NCBI GenBank assembly: GCA_016704535.1
Contig: JADIZZ010000002.1
Coordinates: forward strand, 558,001 to 622,000
DNA from: Betaproteobacteria bacterium
GTDB taxonomy: Bacteria > Pseudomonadota > Gammaproteobacteria > Burkholderiales > Burkholderiaceae_C
Direction: 5' to 3'
Length of the DNA: 64,000 nucleotides
Shown: one piece after another, positions 1-10,479 of the stretch
Position numbering within the stretch: the first letter of the stretch is position 1
Layout of the letters: the number at the start of each line of letters is the position of its first letter
Program-made: the position numbers and the translations under genes
The notes under the pieces: model-generated
Told to the model about the DNA's origin: nothing
The model's input: only the letters and a program-made list of their open reading frames with translations
Databases searched by the model: none

Positions 1-1896
1 ATCGGCCACTTTCGAGACGAAGGGTGGCACCGGCGGGTAGACGGTGACGCCGTCGTGGGCCTGCACCAGCGCCGAAGCCTCGCGCAGGAAGGCCGTGGCC
101 ACCTCGGCCGTGCGCGCGTCCGCGCGCAGCAGCGCCAGGCTGGCGAAGGGCGGCAGGCCGGAGGCCCTGCGCTCGGCCAGCTGCGCCGCGGCAAAGGCTT
201 CGTAGTCGTGGGCGCGCAGCGCTGCGTAGATCGGGTGCGCGGGATGCCAGGTCTGGATCCACATCTCGCTGCGCGCGGCCTGTGCGGCGTCGCGACCGGC
301 GCGGCCGCCGGCTTGCATCAAGAGGGCGAACAAACGCTCCGGGGCGCGGAAGTCGCTGGTGAAGAGCGCCCCATCGGGGTTGACGGCGGCCACCAGCGTG
401 ACGCGGCGGAAGTCATGCCCCTTGGCGAGCATCTGCGTGCCCACCAGCACGTCCACCTCGCCTGCATGCACGGCCTGCAGCTGCTGCTGCAGCTGGCCTT
501 CGCCGCGTGTGCTGTCGGCGTCGAGGCGGCCGATGCGAGCCTGTGGAAGCAGTCTTGCCAGCTGCTCCTGCAACTTTTCGGTACCGCGCCCGAGGGGCGA
601 GATGTCGAGGTTGCCGCAATCCGGGCAGGCGCGAGGTACCCGTTCGGTGAAGCCGCAGTGGTGGCAGCGCAGCGTGCGGTCGAGCTTGTGAAAGACACGC
701 CAGGCGCTGCAGTGCGGGCATCCGCTTTTCCAGGCGCAGGCGCCACAGTGCAGCACGGGTGCATAACCGCGGCGGTTCAGCAGCAGCAGGCTCTGCTCGC
801 CGCGCGCGATGCGCTCCTCGATGGCGGCCAGCAGCGGCGGCGCCAGCACCCTTTCCTCGTTGAGCTTGGGCAGCAGGTTCATGTCGACCAGCCGCACCCG
901 CGGCATGGCGCCACCTCCGATCCGCTGGGCCATCGGCAGGCGCAGGTAGCGCCCTTCCTGCACGCGCTGCCAGGTCTCCAGCGAGGGCGTGGCCGAGCCC
1001 AGCACCACCGGCACGCCGGCGTGGTGGGCGCGCCAGACGGCGAGGTCACGCGCCGAGTAGCGCGCGCCCTCCTGCTGCTTGAAGCTGGGGTCGTGTTCCT
1101 CGTCGACGACGATCAGCCCCAGCTTCGGCATCGAGGCAAACACCGCCAGCCGCGTGCCCAGCACCAAGTCGGCGCGGCCCAGATGGGCCAGCAGCCAGTG
1201 GCGCAGGCGCTGCGCTGGCGTAAGCGCACTGTGCAGGCTGACGAGCAGCCGGCCGGGGAATCGTTCGGCGAAGCGCGCCTCGAGCTGCGGCGTGAGGTTG
1301 ATCTCGGGCACCAGCACCAGCGCCTGCTCGCCGCGCGCCAGTGCCGCCGCTGCGGCGCGCAGGTAGACCTCGGTCTTGCCGCTGCCGGTGACACCGTGCA
1401 GCAGCACGGCCTTGCCGCCGTGGCCGCCGGGGCCGGAGGCGGCGAGCACTGCCAGCGCGGCCGCCTGCTCCTCGCTCAGTTCGGGTTGCGCTGGCTCGGC
1501 GGCGGCCGGTAGTGCCGGCAGACTGGCCAGCCGCTTGAGCCTGCGCGCCAGCTGTGTGTCGTCGAGCTTGCGCAGCTCGGGCGGCAGCACGGCCAGCGCC
1601 AGCTCACCCACGCCGCGCTGGTAGTAGGCCGCGGCGAACTCCACCAGGGCGCGCCAGTCGGCGCCCAGCGGGGGCAGGGCGGTCAAGGCCAGCGTGACAG
1701 GGCGCAGTTCGGCGGGCGGGGGTGGCGCGTCGGCGCGGCGTTCCCAGACGAGGCCGGGCACGTCGCGCCGGCCCAGCGGCACCCGCAACAGCGTGCCCGG
1801 AACGAGTCGCTGCTCGCTCCCGTAGTCGAGCAGGCCGCTGATGCTGGTGTGGCGCGGCGTTTCCACCGCCACCGCCACGGGTGCGTGCTCAGTCAC
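1..1896 (-). CDS. priA: PriA, primosomal replication restart helicase (3' end outside window)
   Basis: Primosomal protein N', the 3'-5' DNA helicase that recognises collapsed forks and reloads the replisome. The first 632 residues are visible from a GTG start at 1896; full-length family members have roughly 700-740 residues, so the C-terminal end lies beyond base 1. Visible features are an N-terminal DNA-binding domain, Walker A TGSGKT (residues 170-175), the DEEH box (265-268) followed by the aromatic-rich FKQQEGARYSARD loop, an LGSATPS motif, and a cysteine-rich zinc region around residues 375-410 (CGAC, CPHC, CHHC, CPDC). It is transcribed in the same direction as hemE but 439 bases downstream of it, so it probably has its own promoter. 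The start is the GTG giving VTEHAPVAVAVETP; no strong Shine-Dalgarno is evident. Confidence 0.95.
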   Translation of the reverse strand, partial: MTEHAPVAVAVETPRHTSISGLLDYGSEQRLVPGTLLRVPLGRRDVPGLVWERRADAPPPPAELRPVTLALTALPPLGADWRALVEFAAAYYQRGVGELALAVLPPELRKLDDTQLARRLKRLASLPALPAAAEPAQPELSEEQAAALAVLAASGPGGHGGKAVLLHGVTGSGKTEVYLRAAAAALARGEQALVLVPEINLTPQLEARFAERFPGRLLVSLHSALTPAQRLRHWLLAHLGRADLVLGTRLAVFASMPKLGLIVVDEEHDPSFKQQEGARYSARDLAVWRAHHAGVPVVLGSATPSLETWQRVQEGRYLRLPMAQRIGGGAMPRVRLVDMNLLPKLNEERVLAPPLLAAIEERIARGEQSLLLLNRRGYAPVLHCGACAWKSGCPHCSAWRVFHKLDRTLRCHHCGFTERVPRACPDCGNLDISPLGRGTEKLQEQLARLLPQARIGRLDADSTRGEGQLQQQLQAVHAGEVDVLVGTQMLAKGHDFRRVTLVAAVNPDGALFTSDFRAPERLFALLMQAGGRAGRDAAQAARSEMWIQTWHPAHPIYAALRAHDYEAFAAAQLAERRASGLPPFASLALLRADARTAEVATAFLREASALVQAHDGVTVYPPVPPFVSKVAD

Positions 1897-2335
1897 GTCC
1901 GCGCGTGGTGAACTTGCGCGCGAAAGCCAGTCTCGACTTCAAGTAATCGCCGCAAGTGCATGATCGGAAAGACATTTTCGAGCTGTCCACGAAATCTGTG
2001 GATAAGTTTGTGGGGAAGCTGCGCCAAGAAGCGCCAAGTGCTTGATTTTGCGGGCCGTGGCGCCCCATTGCCCAATTTGACGGCATGCCGGAGAATTCAT
2101 AAAAATCAAGGACTTAGCACAAATTCCGGTGCTTTCCGTGGGAGCGCATTGGATTGCGCAGCCCAGCCAGAGCCGAAACCTGATTTTGGGGATAAGTCAA
2201 GCCCTGAGCGCCCACTCACACGAGAATTTCCCGCGCTGACACGGCACTTGGCCACCCTGGCACGGTGTTCGATGAGTGCTCACTCACGCCGCAGCGCCCG
2301 GCCGCCGGGCGGCCTGCGGTGACTGCTGCCAGGCT
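1897..2335. other. Intergenic region between hemE and priA with two DnaA-box-like motifs
   Basis: This 439-base gap is less GC-rich than the flanking genes and shows no convincing gene. It holds a perfect DnaA-box 9-mer on the minus strand (TGTGGATAA on the plus strand, 1997-2005) and a one-mismatch copy in the same orientation (TGGGGATAA, 2187-2195). A GC-rich hairpin (GCCCGG-CCG-CCGGGC, 2296-2310) sits just past the hemE stop and could aid termination, although it has no T tract. The priA promoter should lie here but I cannot place it. Confidence 0.4.
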
Positions 2336-3430
2336 TCAGGCGGGTGCGCGTTGCCGGCGCGAATGCGTGTGCACGGCTTCGACCAGTGCGGTGACGTGTT
2401 CCGGAGGGGTGAATTGGCTGATGCCGTGGCCCAGGTTGAACACGTGGCCGTCCCAGCCGCCGTCGGCGCGCTGGGGGCGGCCGAAGCTGTCGAGCACCGC
2501 CACGCCCTCGCGCGCCACCACCTCGGGCGGCGCAAACAACACCGAAGGGTCGAGATTGCCCTGCAGGGCCACCTGATGACCGACACGTGCCCGCGCCTGG
2601 CCCAGGTTCATCGTCCAGTCCAGGCCCACGACGTCGGCGCCGATGGCAGCAATCTCTTCGAGCCACAGCCCGCCACCCTTGGTGAAGACGATCACCGGCA
2701 CGCGGCGGCCGTCGCTCTCGCGCTTCAGGCCGGCCACGACGCGGCGCGTGTAGTCGAGGCTGAAACGCTGGAAGGCGCCGTCGGCGAGCACGCCGCCCCA
2801 ACTGTCGAAGATCATCACGGCCTGCGCGCCGGCGTCGATCTGGGTGTTCAGGTAGGTCGTCACGGCCTCGGCATTGACGGCCAGGATGCGGTGCATCAGG
2901 TCGGGCCGCGAATACAGCATCGTCTTGATGAGCCGGTAGTCGTCGCTGCCCGCACCTTCGACCATGTAGCTGGCCAGCGTCCAGGGGCTGCCCGAGAAGC
3001 CGATCAGCGGCACCTTGCCGTCGAGCGCAATGCGGATGCTGCGCACGGCGTCGAAGACGTAGCGCAGCTTGTCCATGTCGGGCGCCTGCAGCGCCTTCAC
3101 CGCGGCCTCGTCGCGCACCGGGTGGGCGAAACGCGGGCCCTCGCCGGCACCGAAGCTCAGGCCCAGGCCCATCGCGTCGGGCACGGTGAGGATGTCGGAG
3201 AACAGGATGGCGGCGTCGAGCGGGTAACGCTCCAGCGGCTGCAGCGTCACCTCGGTGGCAAACGTGGGGCTGGTGGCCAGCCCCATGAAGCTGCTGCCGG
3301 CCTTCACCCGCGTGGCCTTGTACTCGGGCAGGTAGCGGCCGGCCTGGCGCATCAGCCAGACGGGCGTGTGGGTGGTGGGCTGGCGCAGGCAGGCGCGCAG
3401 GAAGGTGTCGTTGTGGATGACTGCAGGCAT
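2336..3430 (-). CDS. hemE: Uroporphyrinogen decarboxylase HemE
   Basis: Cytoplasmic enzyme that decarboxylates the four acetate side chains of uroporphyrinogen III to give coproporphyrinogen III in heme biosynthesis. The 364-residue product has the normal family length. Both UroD signatures are present: PVWLMRQAGR near residue 23, which binds substrate carboxylates, and GFSGSPWTLASYMVEG in the middle. I chose the ATG at 3430 (MPAVIHNDTFLRAC); the reading frame extends upstream but that extension is low-complexity and unlike the family. A GATAAT sequence on the minus strand at 3443-3438 looks like a -10 box only 8 bases before the start, which would imply a leaderless or very short-leader transcript. 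The gene is divergent from lemA. Confidence 0.97.
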   Translation of the reverse strand: MPAVIHNDTFLRACLRQPTTHTPVWLMRQAGRYLPEYKATRVKAGSSFMGLATSPTFATEVTLQPLERYPLDAAILFSDILTVPDAMGLGLSFGAGEGPRFAHPVRDEAAVKALQAPDMDKLRYVFDAVRSIRIALDGKVPLIGFSGSPWTLASYMVEGAGSDDYRLIKTMLYSRPDLMHRILAVNAEAVTTYLNTQIDAGAQAVMIFDSWGGVLADGAFQRFSLDYTRRVVAGLKRESDGRRVPVIVFTKGGGLWLEEIAAIGADVVGLDWTMNLGQARARVGHQVALQGNLDPSVLFAPPEVVAREGVAVLDSFGRPQRADGGWDGHVFNLGHGISQFTPPEHVTALVEAVHTHSRRQRAPA

Positions 3431-3603
3431 GGTGCGCATTATCAGTGGCGCCCGCGAGCCCCTGGCGGAGCGCGGCTGCTGGCTTGCCCTGGGCTGCGAC
3501 GGGGCCGGGGCGGTGCATCGGCGGGCGGGTCTTGTGTCTGCCCCGGACGGCACCACCTAAGATGCGGGATGGGCGGACGCACACCGCCCGACATGGAGGA
3601 CAC

Positions 3604-4236
3604 ATGCGCTTGATCACGCGGGCTGCCGCCCTGCTGGCCATCCTGACCTTGACCCTCGGCCTTTCGGGCTGCGGCTACAACGACTTCCAGCGTCTGGACG
3701 AACAGGTCAAGTCGGCGTGGAGCGAGGTGCTGAACCAGTACCAGCGCCGCAGCGACCTCATTCCGAACATCGTCGCCACCGTCAAGGGCGAAGCGAACTT
3801 CGAGCAGGAGACGCTGACCAAGGTGGTGGAAGCGCGCGCCCGCGCCACCGGCATCCAGGCCACGCCCGAGCTCATCAACAACCCCGAGGCCTTCGCCAAG
3901 TTCCAGGCCGCGCAGGGTGAACTCACCGGCGCGCTCAGCCGCCTGATGGTGACGGTGGAGCAGTACCCCAACCTGAAGGCCAACCAGGGCTTCCAGGACC
4001 TGCGGGTGCAGCTCGAAGGCACCGAGAACCGCATCACCGTGGCGCGTGGCCGTTACGTCAAGGCAGTGCAGGACTACAACGTGCTGGCGCGCAGCTTCCC
4101 CAGCAACCTGACGGCCATGGTTTTCGGCTACGGCGTGAAGCCCAACTTCGCCGTGCAGAACGAAGCCCAGATCAGCGTGCCGCCCACCGTGAGCTTCGAC
4201 AAGCCGGCTGCGCCGGCCGCCGCAGCCTCGAAGTAG
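3604..4236 (+). CDS. lemA: LemA family lipoprotein
   Basis: LemA-family envelope protein of 210 residues; the biochemical role is not established. The N terminus is a lipoprotein signal with a lipobox (LGLSGC, Cys about residue 23), followed by the helical LemA core containing DEQVKSAWSEVLNQYQRR and the RSDLIPNIVATVKG element typical of the family. The ATG at 3604 is preceded by GGAGGA at 3595-3600, which decides the start. A TAAGAT sequence at 3558-3563 is a plausible -10 box. Two TPM-domain genes follow 7 and 12 bases apart. This LemA-TPM gene order is widespread in proteobacteria and suggests a shared envelope function. Confidence 0.93.
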   Translation: MRLITRAAALLAILTLTLGLSGCGYNDFQRLDEQVKSAWSEVLNQYQRRSDLIPNIVATVKGEANFEQETLTKVVEARARATGIQATPELINNPEAFAKFQAAQGELTGALSRLMVTVEQYPNLKANQGFQDLRVQLEGTENRITVARGRYVKAVQDYNVLARSFPSNLTAMVFGYGVKPNFAVQNEAQISVPPTVSFDKPAAPAAAASK

Positions 4237-4243
4237 GCGCCCC

Positions 4244-5155
4244 ATGCCGTTGCGTGCGCTCTGGCGCACCCTGCTGCTGCTGGCGGCGCTGCTGTGGGCG
4301 GCGGCCGGCTGGACTCAGGACCTGCGACCGGTGCCGCCGCTGAGCGGGCGCGTCATCGACCAGACGGCCACGCTCAGTGCGGCCCAGAGCGCGGCGCTCG
4401 ACGCCAAGTTGGCCGCCTTCGAGGCCGAAGCGGGGCCACAGATCGTGCTGCTGCTGGTGCCGGCCACGGCGCCGGAAGACATCGCTGCTTTCGCCCAGCG
4501 GGTGGCCGACAGTTGGAAGATCGGCCGCCGCGAAGTGGGCGATGGCGTGCTGCTGGTGGTGGCCAAGGACGAGCGCAAGCTGCGCATCGAGGTGGCCAAA
4601 GCATTGGAAGGTGCGATTCCCGACCTCGCGGCACGCCAGATCATCGATCAGGCCCTGCGCCCGGCCTTCCGCGAAGGCGATTACGCCGGTGGCCTGAACG
4701 CGGGCGTCGACCAGCTGATGCAGCGCATTCGCGGCGAAGCGCTGCCGGCCCCTGCAGCGAAGGCGGCCGGCAAGCCGGGTTGGCAGATCGAGGAGCTGGG
4801 CCTGTTCTTCTTCATCGTCGTGCCCATCGTCGGCAGCGTGCTCGGCGGCATCTTCGGCCGCAAGCTGGGCACGGTGCTGACGGCGGGCGCGGCAGGCGGC
4901 ATCGCGTGGTGGGTGACGGCCAGCGTGCTGATGGCGGTCGGCGCCGGCGTCGTGGCGCTGGTGGTGGTGGGGGTGCTGGGAGTGGGCTCGGCCTTGCGCG
5001 CGCTGGGCGGGCGGCGCGGTGGCCCGACGATCGGCGGCTGGGGTGGTGGTGGCGGCTTCGGGGGCGGGGGTGGCTTTGGGGGTGGCGGCGGCGGAGGCTT
5101 TTCGTCCGGCGGTGGCGGCGACTTCGGTGGCGGTGGCGCTTCCGGCGGCTGGTAG
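4244..5155 (+). CDS. TPM-domain membrane protein with glycine-rich tail (YgcG-like)
   Basis: 303-residue exported protein with an N-terminal signal peptide (cleavage probably after AAGWTQ), a TPM domain (about residues 30-170, beginning SGRVIDQTATLSAAQ), two hydrophobic membrane segments (about 185-255) and a C-terminal tail of about 40 residues that is almost only Gly with a few Phe, Ser and Trp. This is the usual architecture of YgcG-type proteins, whose TPM domain faces the periplasm. The molecular function is unknown; relatives have been linked to envelope maintenance. It starts 7 bases after lemA and is followed after 12 bases by a second TPM-domain gene, so the three very likely form one operon. 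Confidence 0.88.
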   Translation: MPLRALWRTLLLLAALLWAAAGWTQDLRPVPPLSGRVIDQTATLSAAQSAALDAKLAAFEAEAGPQIVLLLVPATAPEDIAAFAQRVADSWKIGRREVGDGVLLVVAKDERKLRIEVAKALEGAIPDLAARQIIDQALRPAFREGDYAGGLNAGVDQLMQRIRGEALPAPAAKAAGKPGWQIEELGLFFFIVVPIVGSVLGGIFGRKLGTVLTAGAAGGIAWWVTASVLMAVGAGVVALVVVGVLGVGSALRALGGRRGGPTIGGWGGGGGFGGGGGFGGGGGGGFSSGGGGDFGGGGASGGW

Positions 5156-5167
5156 GGTGGACGAACG

Positions 5168-5671
5168 ATGAAGCTCTCGCGCCTGCTCAAGCACCGTTGG
5201 CTGGACGAAGCCGACGCGCGCCGTGCATTGGGTGCCGATGCGCTGGCGCGCCTGCATGGGCGCGTGCAGGCCAGCGAGGAAGGGCATAGCGGCGAGATCC
5301 GCATCAGCGTCGAGGCCGGGCTGCCGCTGTCCTACCTGTGGCGTGACCTCACGGCCCGCGACCGCGCCGTGACGCTCTTCGGCAAGCTGCGTGTGTGGGA
5401 CACCGAGCACAACAACGGCGTGCTGATCTACCTGCTGCTGGCAGAACACGCGATCGAGATCGTCGCCGACCGTGGCCTGGCACGGCATGTCCCGCCCGCG
5501 CAGTGGGACGTGCTGATCGCCGGCATGCGCGACGCCTTCCGTGCCGGACGTTTCGAGGAAGGGCTGGCGCAGGCCGTCGACGCCGTCGATACGCTGTTGC
5601 GGCAGCATTTCCCGCTGGAAGCGGGGCAGACGAACCCGAACGAGCTGCCCGACGTGGCCGACCTGCGCTGA
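5168..5671 (+). CDS. Short TPM-domain protein without signal peptide
   Basis: 167-residue soluble protein with a TPM-like fold (core about residues 25-150; conserved stretches TLFGKLRVWDTEHNNGVLIYLL and EIVADRGLARHVP). It has no signal peptide or membrane segment, so unlike its upstream neighbour it should be cytoplasmic, or periplasmic only through an unrecognised route. Proteins of this type are regularly the third gene of lemA-TPM operons, as here. The function is unknown. Confidence 0.85.
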   Translation: MKLSRLLKHRWLDEADARRALGADALARLHGRVQASEEGHSGEIRISVEAGLPLSYLWRDLTARDRAVTLFGKLRVWDTEHNNGVLIYLLLAEHAIEIVADRGLARHVPPAQWDVLIAGMRDAFRAGRFEEGLAQAVDAVDTLLRQHFPLEAGQTNPNELPDVADLR

Positions 5672-5701
5672 CAAAGAGCCCCAAGCTCGCTAGCGCTCCA
5701 C

Positions 5702-5720
5702 GCAACGCCAGAGGCGTTGC
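5702..5720. terminator. Hairpin between convergent TPM and xdhC genes
   Basis: Perfect 8-bp stem GCAACGCC/GGCGTTGC with a 3-base AGA loop, lying in the 96-base gap between the plus-strand TPM gene and the convergent xdhC gene. The trailing bases (TTGCTT) are only weakly T-rich, so this is a candidate bidirectional terminator rather than a classical one. Confidence 0.45.
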
Positions 5721-5767
5721 TTGCTTGGCCGGGCCGCGGGCGGCAAGCTCGATCCTGTTGCCGTGGT

Positions 5768-6772
5768 TCAGATGCCCAAGCGGCAGGCCGTCTGCGAGCG
5801 GTTCCAGTCGGCCAGGCTGCCCGCCAAGCTGGCGCCGCGGCGCACGGCGGTCATCTCGGCCACCACGCTCATCGCGATCTCCGGCGGCGTCTTGCCGCCC
5901 AGGTTCAGCCCCACCGGACCGCGCAAGCGCGCCACCTCGGCGGCGCTGACGTCGAACTCCAGCAGGCGCCGACGCCGTGCTTCGTTGTTGCGCCGCGAAC
6001 CGAGTGCGCCGACGTAGAAGGCCGGCGTCTTCAGCGCCTCCATCAGCGCCAGGTCGTCGAGCTTGGGGTCGTGAGTGAGGGCCACCAGCGCGCTGTTGGC
6101 GTCGAGGTTCATCGCGATCACCAGGTCGTCGGGCATCAGGCGCGACAGCGTCACGCCCTCCATGCAGGCCCAGCCCTCGTGGTATTCCTCGCGCGGGTCG
6201 CAGACGGTGATGCGGTAGTCCAGCATCACCGCCATGCTGGCCAGGTAGCGGCCGAGCTGGCCGGCGCCGATGATCACCAGGCGCAGCCGCGGGCCGTGCA
6301 CGGTGTCCAGCACCTGGCCGTCGAAGCGCAGCGCGTCGCCATCCTCGCAGGCGGTCATGCTCACGAGGCCGGTGCCCAGCTCCAGCCGCCGCCGCACGAG
6401 CCGGTGGCTTTCGATGGCCGCCAGCAACTCGCGCAGCAGCGACTGCGCCGACAACGGCTCCAGCACGATCTGCACCGTGCCGCCGCAAGGCAGGCCGAAG
6501 CGCTGCGCCTCCTCGGCGCTGACGCCGTAGGTCGTGAGCTGCGGCAGGCGCGAGGCCAGTTCACCCTCGCGCACGCGATGGATGAGGTCGTCCTCGATGC
6601 AGCCCCCCGACAGCGAACCCGCCACCTGCCCGTCGTCGCGGACGATCATCAGGCTGCCCGGCGGCCGCGGGCTGCTGCCCCAGGTGCGCACCACGGTGCC
6701 CAGCACCACGCGGTGGCCGCGGTTCATCCACTCCATCGCGGTGCGGATGACTTCGACGTCCATGCTGTTCAC
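5768..6772 (-). CDS. XdhC/CoxI family molybdoenzyme accessory protein
   Basis: 334-residue protein of the XdhC/CoxI family, chaperones that bind molybdenum cofactor and help sulfurate and insert it into xanthine dehydrogenase-type enzymes. The N-terminal XdhC/CoxI domain shows GTVVRTWGSSPRPPGS and the SLSGGCIEDDL and GLPCGGTVQI elements with conserved cysteines. The C-terminal Rossmann-like domain carries VIIGAGQLGRYLA (about residues 165-177) and ALGSRRNN. The start is a GTG at 6772 preceded by AGGAGGT; an ATG three codons later is possible. No molybdoenzyme structural gene is visible in the window, so the client protein is encoded elsewhere. It is the third gene in the direction pulA-lysE-xdhC, with 85 bases after lysE. 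Confidence 0.9.
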   Translation of the reverse strand: MNSMDVEVIRTAMEWMNRGHRVVLGTVVRTWGSSPRPPGSLMIVRDDGQVAGSLSGGCIEDDLIHRVREGELASRLPQLTTYGVSAEEAQRFGLPCGGTVQIVLEPLSAQSLLRELLAAIESHRLVRRRLELGTGLVSMTACEDGDALRFDGQVLDTVHGPRLRLVIIGAGQLGRYLASMAVMLDYRITVCDPREEYHEGWACMEGVTLSRLMPDDLVIAMNLDANSALVALTHDPKLDDLALMEALKTPAFYVGALGSRRNNEARRRRLLEFDVSAAEVARLRGPVGLNLGGKTPPEIAMSVVAEMTAVRRGASLAGSLADWNRSQTACRLGI

Positions 6773-6846
6773 GAGGCACCTCCTGGCAATCCGGCGCGCG
6801 AGCTTGCCACAAGCCTCGCGGGCCTGCCCGCGGCGCGTCCTGTTCG

Positions 6847-6874
6847 GCCGCCGACGATCAGCCGCCGACGATCA
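6847..6874. repeat. 14-bp tandem duplication at the lysE stop codon
   Basis: GCCGCCGACGATCA occurs twice head to tail (6847-6860 and 6861-6874). On the coding (minus) strand the second copy begins with TGA, which is the in-frame stop of the LysE-family gene. Confidence 0.9.
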
Positions 6875-7486
6875 GCCGCAGCCCCAGCCCGACGAAGATC
6901 ACCCCGGCCGTGCGGTCCAGCCACAGACCGGCGTTGCCGTGGCGGTTCAGCCAGGCGCCCACGTGGCCGGCGAACCAGCCCAGGGCGCCGAAGACCAGCG
7001 CCGCCTGCAGCGTGAAGGTCAGGCCCAGCTGCACGATCTGCCAGGGGGCGTCGCCGCGGGTCGAGTCCACGAACTGCGGCAGGAAGGCCAGGAAGAGCAT
7101 CACCACCTTGGGATTGATGGCGTTGGCGACCACGCCGCGCCAGAAGAGCTGCGCGGGCGTTTCGGACGCGACCGCGGCAGTGTCAACCTTCGCGCCACCG
7201 CGGCTCTTCAGCGCCAGCCAGCCCAGGCGCATGAGATACAGGCCGCCGGCGACCCTCAGCGCCGTGAAGGCCAGCGGCGACGCCGCGATCAACGCGCCCA
7301 CGCCCACCGCGGCAAGCAGTGTGTGGTTCAGACAGCCCATCGCGCAGCCCAGCCCGAAGGCCATGCCCTGCAGTCGCCCGCGAGCCGCGCCCAGGCTCAG
7401 CACCATCAGGTTGTCGGGCCCGGGCGACAAAGACACCAGCACCGCCGCCGCGAGGAAGGCGGCAAACTGCTCGGGTGCAAGCAGTG

Positions 7487-7490
<4 letters not shown>
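6858..7490 (-). CDS. LysE family amino-acid/small-molecule exporter
   Basis: 210-residue inner-membrane exporter of the LysE/RhtB superfamily. The sequence shows about six hydrophobic segments and the family signature LVSLSPGPDNLMVLSLGAARG near residue 18. A second conserved motif, WRGVVANAINPKVVMLFLAFLPQF, lies near residue 125. Substrates in the family are amino acids and related metabolites; the actual substrate cannot be told from sequence. The GTG start at 7490 overlaps the pulA stop codon (GTGA), which suggests translational coupling. The stop codon lies in a 14-bp tandem duplication; without it the reading frame would continue. Confidence 0.88.
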
Positions 7491-10321
<2,831 letters not shown>

Positions 10322-10358
10322 GGTGCTCTCGGGCTGTGCAGACGAAAGCGGATGCTAG

Positions 10359-10373
10359 CGAAGTAAAACTACA
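10359..10373. promoter_or_regulatory. HexR-type operator, weak copy (pulA side)
   Basis: CGAAGTAAAACTACA matches TGTAG-N5-CTACA in 3 of 5 bases of the left arm and all of the right arm. It lies 38 bases before the pulA start, 77 bases from the perfect copy that serves the divergent GH13 gene. On its own this would not be convincing; its placement matches the paired pattern seen in three other intergenic regions. Confidence 0.5.
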
Positions 10374-10435
10374 TCGTTATCCGGAAACATCAGGGGCAGG
10401 CAGTCGCATCCGGGTTCACGATGGGCGCCTCGGTT

Positions 10436-10450
10436 TGTAGTTGACCTACA
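10436..10450. promoter_or_regulatory. HexR-type operator, perfect copy (GH13 side)
   Basis: TGTAG-TTGAC-CTACA, a perfect 5-bp inverted repeat with a 5-base spacer, ending 29 bases before the ATG of the plus-strand GH13 gene. The proposed binder is the HexR domain encoded at 42379-44307. Confidence 0.75.
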
Positions 10451-10479
10451 TTGCGGCCTGCCCGTCCGAGACTGCCCCG

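Noticed and set aside
55..1512. Long plus-strand frame opposite priA
   Set aside because: The minus strand encodes PriA with all helicase motifs; the plus frame is a high-GC shadow with no recognisable domain.
1897..2335. Replication origin
   Set aside because: Only two DnaA-like boxes, with no dnaA, dnaN or parAB genes nearby and no clear AT-rich unwinding element.
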